Shown: positions 57,847 to 64,000 of the stretch, piece by piece | Layout: each line of letters begins with the position of its first letter | How positions within the stretch are numbered: the first letter of the stretch is position 1 | NCBI RefSeq assembly: GCF_002224485.1 | Contig: NZ_CP022463.1 | Coordinates: forward strand, 1,860,139-1,924,138 | Direction: 5' to 3' | DNA from: Sinomonas sp. R1AF57 | GTDB lineage: Bacteria; Actinomycetota; Actinomycetes; Actinomycetales; Micrococcaceae | DNA: 64,000 bases | Program-made: the position numbers and the translations under genes | Notes under the pieces: model-generated | What the model was told of the DNA's origin: nothing | Databases searched by the model: none | Seen by the model: only the letters and a program-made list of their open reading frames with translations

Positions 57847-58371
57847 ATGAAGACCTTCATTCTGGGCGGAGGCTGCTTCTGGTGCCTCGATGCGGTCTAC
57901 CAGAAGACCAAGGGTGTCAGCTCCGTCGTCTCCGGCTACATCGGGGGCCACTTCCCCGATCCGGACTACTACAGCGTCTGCAGCGGCATGACGGGGCACG
58001 CCGAGGTCGTCGCGGTGACCTTCGACGAGGAGGTGATCCCGCAGGACGTCGTCCTCGACATGTTCTTCGCGCTCCACGATCCCACCACACTCAACCGCCA
58101 GGGCTACGACGTGGGGACGCAGTACCGCTCGTCGATGTTCTACCTGACCGAAGAGGAACGGGCGCTCTTCGAGACGGCGATCGAGCGTAACCAGGAGCTC
58201 TGGAACGCGCCGATCGTCACCGAGGTGACCCGTGCGAGCACCTTCTACCCTGCGGAGGAGTTCCACCAGGACTACTACGCGAAGAACCCGGATGCCGGTT
58301 ACTGCCACGTGATCATCAATCCCAAGCTCGCCAAGGCCCGCAAATATTACTCGGCATGGCTCATTGCCTAG
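57847..58371 (+). CDS. msrA: peptide methionine sulfoxide reductase A
   Basis: 174 aa. [12 protein letters not shown] holds catalytic Cys10; [24 protein letters not shown] and [19 protein letters not shown] are MsrA standard. A further pair (Cys13, Cys45) and the late Cys in [11 protein letters not shown] may act in resolution. It repairs Met-S-oxide in proteins. Divergent from the Nif3 gene, 54 bp between. Confidence 0.96.
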   Translation: MKTFILGGGCFWCLDAVYQKTKGVSSVVSGYIGGHFPDPDYYSVCSGMTGHAEVVAVTFDEEVIPQDVVLDMFFALHDPTTLNRQGYDVGTQYRSSMFYLTEEERALFETAIERNQELWNAPIVTEVTRASTFYPAEEFHQDYYAKNPDAGYCHVIINPKLAKARKYYSAWLIA

Positions 58372-58462
58372 CCGGGCCCGGAGGCGGCTGACTAGGCTGA
58401 AGCCGCAGTCGGGCCCCCCGGCCTCCTTGCCACGCCCACATTCATCAGGAAGCAAAGGACTC

Positions 58463-59398
58463 ATGGCACGCATCTATGACGACGTCACGCAGCTGGTCGG
58501 CAACACCCCGCTGGTCCGCCTGAACCGGCTGACGGAGGGCCTTGAGGCCCAGGTCGCCGTCAAGCTCGAGTTCTACAACCCCGCCAACAGCGTCAAGGAC
58601 CGCATCGGCGTCGCGATCGTCGAGGCCGCCGAGAAGGCCGGCGCACTCAAGCCGGGCGGCACGATCGTGGAAGGCACCTCCGGGAACACGGGCATCGCGC
58701 TGGCCCTCGTCGGGGCCGCCCGGGGCTACAAGGTCATCCTGACGATGCCGGAGACCATGTCGACCGAGCGCCGAGTCCTCCTGCGGGCCTACGGGGCCGA
58801 GATCGTCCTCACGCCAGGCTCGGACGGCATGCGCGGAGCTGTCGAGAAGGCCCAGGAGATCGTGGCGAACACCGAGAACTCCATCTGGGCCCAGCAGTTC
58901 GCCAACCCGGCCAACCCCGCCGTCCACCGTGCCACGACTGCGGAGGAGATCTGGAAGGACACGGACGGAGAAGTGGACATCTTCGTCAGCGGCATCGGCA
59001 CCGGCGGCACCATCACCGGCGTCGGCCAGGTCCTCAAGGAGCGCAAGCCGGGCGTGCAGATCGTCGCCGTCGAGCCCAAGGACTCCGCGATCCTCAACGG
59101 CGGCCCCGCGGGTCCACACAAGATCCAGGGCCTCGGCGCGAACTTCGTGCCCGAGATCCTCGACACCAACGTGTACGATGAGGTGCTCGACGCCACCCTC
59201 GAGGACTCGGTGTCCACCGCCCGCGCGCTGGCCGCCCAGGAGGGCATCCTCGGCGGCATCTCCTCTGGAGCGATCGTCTGGGGAGCGCTCGAACTCGCGA
59301 AGCGGCCGGAGAACAAGGGCAAGCTCATTGTCGCCGTCGTGTGCGACTTCGGCGAGCGGTACATCTCCACGGTCCTGTACGACGACATCCGGGGCTAG
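58463..59398 (+). CDS. cysK: cysteine synthase A (O-acetylserine sulfhydrylase)
   Basis: 311 aa. PLP Lys45 in [13 protein letters not shown] loop ([15 protein letters not shown]); phosphate loop [10 protein letters not shown]; and [12 protein letters not shown]. It makes cysteine from O-acetylserine and sulfide. cysE follows 34 bp downstream; the pair forms the cysteine synthase complex. AGGAAGC is upstream of the ATG. Confidence 0.97.
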   Translation: MARIYDDVTQLVGNTPLVRLNRLTEGLEAQVAVKLEFYNPANSVKDRIGVAIVEAAEKAGALKPGGTIVEGTSGNTGIALALVGAARGYKVILTMPETMSTERRVLLRAYGAEIVLTPGSDGMRGAVEKAQEIVANTENSIWAQQFANPANPAVHRATTAEEIWKDTDGEVDIFVSGIGTGGTITGVGQVLKERKPGVQIVAVEPKDSAILNGGPAGPHKIQGLGANFVPEILDTNVYDEVLDATLEDSVSTARALAAQEGILGGISSGAIVWGALELAKRPENKGKLIVAVVCDFGERYISTVLYDDIRG

Positions 59399-59432
59399 GA
59401 GCGCTGGCTCCGGCCACGGCAGAAGGAAATCT

Positions 59433-60020
59433 GTGTCTCTGATCAAACGCACCGTTGCACGGCTCCGGGAGGACCTGGCGGCGGCAGCAGCGCATGACCC
59501 CGCGGCCCGGGGCAACGTCGAGAACTTCCTCGCGTACTCCGGCCTGCATGCGATCTGGATCCACCGCCTCACGCACGCCATGTGGCAGCGCGAGGACCTG
59601 CGCTTCGCCGCGCGCCTCATCTCCCAGGCCGGGAGATTCCTCACCGGCATCGAGATCCACCCCGGGGCGACGATCGGGCGACGGTTCTTCATCGACCACG
59701 GGATGGGCGTCGTGATCGGCGAGACGGCGGAGATCGGCGACGATGTGTTCCTCTACCACGGAGTGACCCTCGGCGGCCGGTCCCTCGCCAAGGTCAAGCG
59801 GCACCCCACCATCGGCGACGGCGTGACGATCGGCGCCGGGGCGAAGGTGCTCGGCCCGATCACCATCGGCGCCGGAAGCGCCGTGGGCGCCAACGCCGTG
59901 GTGGTCAAGGACGCTCCGCCGAACTCGATCGTGACAGGCGTGCCGGCCACGTGGCGCCACCGCGACGCCGCCAAGGAGACCACGCCGGCCGTGGACCCCG
60001 CGGAGTACTACTACATCTGA
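59433..60020 (+). CDS. cysE: serine O-acetyltransferase
   Basis: 195 aa, the short form. [13 protein letters not shown] is followed by left-handed beta-helix repeats ([60 protein letters not shown]) and the C-terminal peptide ending EYYYI, whose Ile fits into CysK. It acetylates serine using acetyl-CoA. Start GTG with AGAAGGAAAT. Confidence 0.96.
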   Translation: MSLIKRTVARLREDLAAAAAHDPAARGNVENFLAYSGLHAIWIHRLTHAMWQREDLRFAARLISQAGRFLTGIEIHPGATIGRRFFIDHGMGVVIGETAEIGDDVFLYHGVTLGGRSLAKVKRHPTIGDGVTIGAGAKVLGPITIGAGSAVGANAVVVKDAPPNSIVTGVPATWRHRDAAKETTPAVDPAEYYYI

Positions 60021-60071
60021 GCAGCACGGTCTGGCCGCCTCCCGGCCTGGCCGCTCAGTCCCGGAGTGCGT

Positions 60072-60112
60072 ACGACGGCGCCCCCGCCACCCTAGGCGGG
60101 CGGCGCCGTCGT
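60072..60112 (+). terminator. cysE terminator
   Basis: ACGACGGCGCC / GGCGCCGTCGT (11 bp) encloses an inner CCCGCC/GGCGGG stem. Confidence 0.75.
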
Positions 60113-60134
60113 GCGCTGCGGGTGCAGCAGCGAG

Positions 60135-60167
60135 AAGGGCGCCCCTGCCAGCGGCAGGGGCGCCCTT
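60135..60167 (-). terminator. gnd terminator
   Basis: AAGGGCGCCCCTGCC / GGCAGGGGCGCCCTT, a 15-bp perfect stem with a 3-base loop, between the convergent cysE and gnd. Confidence 0.8.
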
Positions 60168-60184
60168 CGGGTGTGTGCGCTGGT

Positions 60185-61621
60185 TCAGTGGGTGTCGACT
60201 GCCGAGATCTCCGAGCGGTCCTCACCCCAGAGGGTGTGGAATGTCCCCTCGGTGTCCACGCGCTGGTACGTGTGGGCGCCGAAGAGGTCGCGCTGGCCCT
60301 GGATGACGGCAGCGGGGAGGCGCTTGCGGCGGAGGGCGTCGTAGTACGCGAGCGAGGACGAGAAGACCGGCACGGGGATGCCGAGCTGGACCGCGGTGGA
60401 CACCACGCGGCGCCAGGCGGGGACGGCCGCGGCGATGGACTCGGCGAAGGCCGGGGCGAACAGCAGGTTGGCAGGCTTGCTGTCCCCCTTGTAGGCGGCC
60501 GTGATGTCCTTCAGGAGAGCGGCGCGGATGATGCAGCCGGCACGCCAGAGCGAGGCGATCTCGTCGAGCCTGAGATCCCAGCCGTATTCCTTCGCGGCGC
60601 TGCCGAGCATGTCCAGGCCCTGGGCGTAGGAGACGAGCTTGGAGGCGTAGAGCGCCTGGCGGACGTCCTCGACGAACCCGTCCGGAACCTCGACGCTGGC
60701 CTCGTGGCCGGCGAGCGTCTCCTGGGCGATGGCCCGCTGCTCAGCCTGGGACGAGATTCCGCGGGCGAACACGGATTCGGCGATGCCGGAGACCGGGGAG
60801 CCGAGGTCAAGGGCCGACTGCACGGTCCAGCGGCCGGTGCCCTTCTGGCCGGCGGCGTCGACGACGACGTCGACGAACGGCTTGCCCGTCTTCGCGTCGA
60901 CGTGCGCGAGGACCTCGGCAGTGATCTCGATCAGGAAGGAGGACAGCTCGCCCTTGTTCCACTCCTCGAAGATCTCCGACTGCTCGGCGGGCTCGAGGCC
61001 TGCCGCGCTGCGCAGCAGGTCGTAGGCCTCGCCGATGACCTGCATGTCCGCGTACTCGATGCCGTTGTGGACCATCTTGACGAAGTGGCCAGCACCGTCC
61101 GTGCCGACCCACGCGCAGCACGGCTCGCCGTCGGCCTTCGCCGAGATCTTCTCGAGCATGGGGCCGAGGGCCTCGTAGGACTTCTTGGAGCCGCCCGGCA
61201 TGATGGACGGGCCGTTGAGCGCGCCCTCCTCGCCTCCGGAAACACCGACACCCACGAAGTGGAGGCCCTTCTCGGCCAGGGCAGCCTCGCGACGGCGCGT
61301 GTCGGCGAAGTGCGAGTTGCCCGCGTCGATGACAATGTCGCCCTCCTCAAGGAGCGGGACGAGCTGGTCCACGACGGCGTCGACCGGCGCACCGGCCTTG
61401 ACCATGATCAGCACGCGACGCGGCTTCTCGAGCGAGTCGACGAGCTCCTGGAGGGTCTCCGTGCGCACGAAGTCGCCCTCGTCGCCGTGCTTGGCGAGCA
61501 GGGCATCCGTCTTCTCGACGGACCGGTTGTGGAGCGCCACGGTGTACCCGTTGCGCGCGAGGTTACGGGCAAGGTTCGCGCCCATCACCGCAAGGCCGGT
61601 GACGCCGATCTGTGCAGACAT
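60185..61621 (-). CDS. gnd: 6-phosphogluconate dehydrogenase (NADP, decarboxylating)
   Basis: 478 aa homodimeric form. NADP site GVTGLAVMGANLARNLARNG; SGGEEGALNGPSIMPGG; catalytic Lys in HFVKMVHNGIEYADMQ; and late RAGCIIRAALLKDITAAY. Third enzyme of the oxidative pentose phosphate pathway. ACGGAGAG before the ATG. Its upstream region is AT-richer than average. Confidence 0.97.
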   Translation of the reverse strand: MSAQIGVTGLAVMGANLARNLARNGYTVALHNRSVEKTDALLAKHGDEGDFVRTETLQELVDSLEKPRRVLIMVKAGAPVDAVVDQLVPLLEEGDIVIDAGNSHFADTRRREAALAEKGLHFVGVGVSGGEEGALNGPSIMPGGSKKSYEALGPMLEKISAKADGEPCCAWVGTDGAGHFVKMVHNGIEYADMQVIGEAYDLLRSAAGLEPAEQSEIFEEWNKGELSSFLIEITAEVLAHVDAKTGKPFVDVVVDAAGQKGTGRWTVQSALDLGSPVSGIAESVFARGISSQAEQRAIAQETLAGHEASVEVPDGFVEDVRQALYASKLVSYAQGLDMLGSAAKEYGWDLRLDEIASLWRAGCIIRAALLKDITAAYKGDSKPANLLFAPAFAESIAAAVPAWRRVVSTAVQLGIPVPVFSSSLAYYDALRRKRLPAAVIQGQRDLFGAHTYQRVDTEGTFHTLWGEDRSEISAVDTH

Positions 61622-61820
61622 GTACTCTCCGTCTCTTCGTGGGATTCCGCATCCAAGGCTAGTTGACGCCCTTTCCGGGGATCACTGTTTGACATCTTAT
61701 TTCGGCGCGCCTCACTTTTGGCACACGTTTGCCACAGTTGCCGTCGCCACGAAGGGACGGGCAGGAAGATTTTCATCACGAGTGTTTGGACTTTGGCGTT
61801 CTTGACCGTATGCTCGTGTC
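61622..61820. other. AT-richer intergenic region upstream of gnd
   Basis: No gene seen. On the plus strand it ends in a promoter-like pair, TTGGAC (61786-61791) and TATGCT (61809-61814) 17 bases apart, which points at the hairpin RNA next to it. A lone TTGACA (61689-61694) has no good -10. Confidence 0.45.
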
Positions 61821-61873
61821 AGAGCCTCCCGTCGCGGCGAACCCCCCAATGGCCGCGGCGGGAGGCTTCTTCC
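61821..61873 (+). ncRNA. candidate small RNA with a C6-loop hairpin (6C-like)
   Basis: Just after the TATGCT -10 a 15-bp stem (GCCTCCCGTCGCGGC / GCCGCGGCGGGAGGC, one wobble) carries the loop GAACCCCCCAATG, then TTCTTCC. A promoter, C-rich loop and terminator-like end fit a short regulatory RNA. The actinobacterial 6C RNA has two C-rich hairpins; only one is clear here, so the family link is tentative. It could be simply a terminator. Confidence 0.4.
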
Positions 61874-61890
61874 ATGCGCGGAGCATCCCG

Positions 61891-61908
61891 CCGCGCCGAA
61901 AGGCGCGG
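61891..61908 (-). terminator. hairpin after tRNA-Val
   Basis: CCGCGCC / GGCGCGG with a TTTC loop on the minus strand, 20 bases after the tRNA 3' end. Confidence 0.55.
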
Positions 61909-61927
61909 ACCTCAGAGGACGTGGTTG

Positions 61928-62000
61928 TGGGTCCTACCGGGATCGAACCGATGACATCCACGGTGTAAGCGTGGCGCTCTACCAGCTGAGCTAAAGACCC
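61928..62000 (-). tRNA. tRNA-Val(TAC)
   Basis: 73 nt. The anticodon loop CTTACAC on a CCACG/CGTGG stem gives TAC. Acceptor GGGTCTT pairs with AGGACCC (one GU). TPsiC GGTTCGATCC. CCA not encoded. Confidence 0.94.
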
Positions 62001-62104
62001 TGACGACGGCGACGCCATCGGGCGCGCCGGGGCACCACTGTACCGCAGCAGATCGGGGGCCGGAAAACGTCCGTCTCCGCCACCGCGCGTCAGCGGGATC
62101 CGCG

Positions 62105-62587
62105 TCAGCCCGAGATCGCGGCGAGTGCCGAGCGGTAGCCGTCGAGGTCGCGGGCCTTCCCGCGCGGATTGACCACCCGGTAGCGAACCACCCCGTCGGC
62201 GTCGAGGATGAAGGTGCCCCGCAGGGCCATGCCGTCCCTCTCGTCGAAGACGCCGAAGCGGCGGGCCACGGCCCCATGGGGCCAGAAGTCTGCCAGAAGC
62301 GGGAAATCGTATCCCTCCGCCTGGGCGTAGGCCCGCTGCGTGAACTTGCTGTCCACGGAAACGGCGAGGACTTGCGCCCCCGCCGCGGCGAAGATCTCCC
62401 TGTTGTCGCGCAGCTCACCGAGTTCCCCGGTGCAGATGCCGGAAAAGGCGAAGGGGAAGAACACCACGACCACGGGACGCCCCCGCAGGGATTCCAGGTG
62501 GACGGGCTCGCCGAACTGATTGGGGAGCTCGAAGTCCGGAGCGCTCTCGCCGATCTGGGGACCCGGCATGGACGGCAGCGCCGTCAC
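62105..62587 (-). CDS. peroxiredoxin, AhpE type (one-cysteine)
   Basis: 160 aa. The peroxidatic Cys52 is in FFPFAFSGICTGEL, with the Arg in GMALRGTFILD; DFWPHGAVARRFGVF is the AhpE signature. No second Cys is present, so it is a 1-Cys enzyme reduced by mycoredoxin/mycothiol as in M. tuberculosis AhpE (Rv2238c). The ATG overlaps the DUF3052 stop by four bases, so they are coupled. Confidence 0.93.
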   Translation of the reverse strand: MTALPSMPGPQIGESAPDFELPNQFGEPVHLESLRGRPVVVVFFPFAFSGICTGELGELRDNREIFAAAGAQVLAVSVDSKFTQRAYAQAEGYDFPLLADFWPHGAVARRFGVFDERDGMALRGTFILDADGVVRYRVVNPRGKARDLDGYRSALAAISG

Positions 62588-63000
62588 TGCTTCTTCCTGA
62601 CCAGGCGCGTCGCGCTCCAGTCCTTCGACACGCCCACCGACGAGGTCGAGTGCAGGCCGGCCGTCGGCGCAGCCTCCTGGACCTCGACCGGGCGCACATG
62701 GCCATCACGTCCCTGCTTCGGGATGAGAAGCCAGACGACGCCGGATTCCTCGAGAGTGGTCTGGGCGTCCATGAGCATGTCGACGAGATCGCCGTCGTCC
62801 TCCCGCCACCACACGATGACACCGTCGACCACGTCGTGGTCGTCCTCGTCGAGGAGGTCCGAGCCGGTTGCCTCCTCGATCGCCTCACGCAGGCCGAAGT
62901 CAACGTCCTCGTCGTAGCCGAACTCCTGGATCAGGTCCCCGTCTTTGAAACCCAATCGCGCCGCCACATTGCTGTCTGCGGCGGTGTCCGTCTCGCCCAC
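62584..63000 (-). CDS. DUF3052 family protein
   Basis: 138 aa, acidic. NVAARLGFKDGDLIQEFGYD and DVVDGVIVWWREDDGDLVDM are the family landmarks. M. tuberculosis Rv2239c has the same place before ahpE and near aceE. Function unknown. The GTG at 63000 is chosen for AGGAGG seven bases upstream; ATG 63021 is the alternative. Confidence 0.88.
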   Translation of the reverse strand: MGETDTAADSNVAARLGFKDGDLIQEFGYDEDVDFGLREAIEEATGSDLLDEDDHDVVDGVIVWWREDDGDLVDMLMDAQTTLEESGVVWLLIPKQGRDGHVRPVEVQEAAPTAGLHSTSSVGVSKDWSATRLVRKKQ

Positions 63001-63416
63001 GTCGTCCTCCTCCTTCTTCATGTCTTCCTGGCCCTCGCCCGCGGCGGGACCTCGGCGCAGGAACCCCGGGCGCAACCTGACCGGCCCGGGACACCTCCAC
63101 CGTATGTACAAGCCAACACCGTTTGCCCCGCCGCTTCAAGCGCGCACCGCCCAAGAGGCCGCCGCTGCGGGCGCCGTCGGGCCCGCGGGGACGCTGGAGC
63201 ACGGCAATCGCAATACAGCCGGGGGCGGCGGCGCCCGCTACGCATCGCCACCGCACCGCGACTAGAGTGGCCCGTGGGTGTGGCACGGCCTGGATGACCC
63301 CGGCCCCAGCAGCACTCGAGCACCAACGCCCCGAACGCACGGGGCACAGCGACGACACCGCCCGCCGCCCGGCTGCCACCAGCTCCGGTCTCCGGGCTCG
63401 AAGAGAGGTTTGGACG
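63001..63416. other. divergent control region of DUF3052-ahpE and aceE
   Basis: 416 bp without a convincing gene. TAGAGT at 63263-63268 may be the aceE -10, leaving a leader of about 140 nt. The opposite promoter is not clear. Confidence 0.4.
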
Positions 63417-64000
63417 TGTCTGTAGGAGAAGAGACCTCGCACATCCTCAGCGGCCTGACGAATCAGCTGCCCGACCGAGACCCCGACGAGACGGCGGAGT
63501 GGATCGAATCGCTCGATTCGCTCATCGAGGAGCGCGGCACCGCGCGGGCGCAGTACATCATGCGCAGCCTCCTGCAGCGTGCCGGGTCCCAGAGCGTGGG
63601 TGTGCCGATGGTCACCACGACGGACTTCGTCAACACGATTCCCGCGGACCAGGAGCCCGAGTTCCCCGGCAATGAGGAGTTCGAGCGCCGCTACCGCGCC
63701 TACATGCGGTGGAACGCCGCGATCATGGTGCACCGGGCGCAGCGTCCCGGCATCGGCGTGGGCGGGCACATCTCCACCTATGCGGGCGCGGCGACCCTCT
63801 ACGAGGTCGGGTTCAACCACTTCTTCCGGGGCAAGGACCACCCCGGCGGCGGCGACCAGGTCTTCTTCCAGGGGCACGCCTCCCCCGGCATGTACGCCCG
63901 GGCCTTCATGGAGGGGCGCCTGTCCGAGGAGGACCTCGACGGCTTCCGCCAGGAGAAGTCCCGCGAGGGCCACGCCCTCTCCTCCTACCCGCACCCCCGC
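63417..64000 (+). CDS. aceE: pyruvate dehydrogenase E1, homodimeric type (3' end outside window)
   Basis: 194 codons visible of about 910. It opens [24 protein letters not shown] and continues with [34 protein letters not shown] and [20 protein letters not shown], the thiamine-diphosphate enzyme N-domain. It makes acetyl-enzyme from pyruvate within the PDH complex. GTG start with AGAGAGG eight bases upstream. Confidence 0.96.

Overview
The window is 64 kb of very high-GC DNA (strong G/C at third codon positions, many GTG starts) from an actinobacterial chromosome. Gene content and order fit a Micrococcaceae member of the Arthrobacter/Sinomonas type; the genus is inferred, since no rRNA gene is present. 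Signs of the phylum are paired ClpP1/ClpP2, a homodimeric-type AceE, a DUF3052 protein, a mycothiol-linked DsbA-type reductase, an isoleucine T-box leader before ileS, TANNNT -10 boxes and leaderless starts. I saw no insertion sequence, prophage, CRISPR array or integrase. This is core chromosome, densely packed, with almost every convergent gene pair separated by a strong hairpin.

Layout. 1-5.0 kb: accessory metabolism (partial phytoene-desaturase-like oxidoreductase, SulP transporter, alpha/beta hydrolase, cupin, MarR-like regulator, a 48-codon ORF). 5.1-5.3 kb: two tandem tRNA-Ala(GGC). 5.4-19 kb, minus strand: rplU-rpmA, then obg-proB-proA-small membrane protein-nadD-436 aa membrane protein-rsfS-histidine phosphatase, preceded by RNase E/G and a fused ThiD-TenA. 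19.4-26 kb: VKOR protein, ndk, and ileS-folC-DUF4233 read as a translationally coupled series behind a T-box leader. 26-30.5 kb: orphan histidine-kinase-ATPase-like protein, SDR, DUF488, valS.

30.8-49 kb closely follows the Mycobacterium tuberculosis Rv2457c-Rv2478c order as I recall it: Rv2466c-type oxidoreductase, clpX, clpP2, clpP1, tig, (tRNA-Pro, tRNA-Gly, LGFP-repeat VanY peptidase), Nei-type glycosylase, rpiB, pepN, OsmC, MscS, truncated haemoglobin, thioesterases, EttA and a second-type SSB. The Nei-type gene is broken by an internal deletion with a frame change.

49-64 kb: tRNA-Arg, GT-C mannosyltransferase, orn, tRNA-His, peptide deformylase with a histidine-rich tail, GapB-type GAPDH, RNase P RNA, yaaA, zinc-ribbon protein and Nif3 pair, msrA, cysK-cysE, gnd, a candidate C-rich-loop small RNA, tRNA-Val, AhpE-type peroxiredoxin with DUF3052, and the start of aceE.

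Functionally the window carries translation and its quality control (synthetases, tRNAs, RNase P, RNase E/G, Orn, RsfS, Obg, Def, EttA), proteostasis (Tig, ClpXP), proline, NAD, folate, thiamine and cysteine synthesis, the pentose phosphate pathway, and thiol/oxidative defence. No wholly novel multigene system stands out. The best leads are the translational T-box leader, the disrupted Nei gene, the His-tailed deformylase, the single-cysteine DsbA-type protein, the candidate small RNA at 61.8 kb and the orphan kinase-ATPase-like protein.
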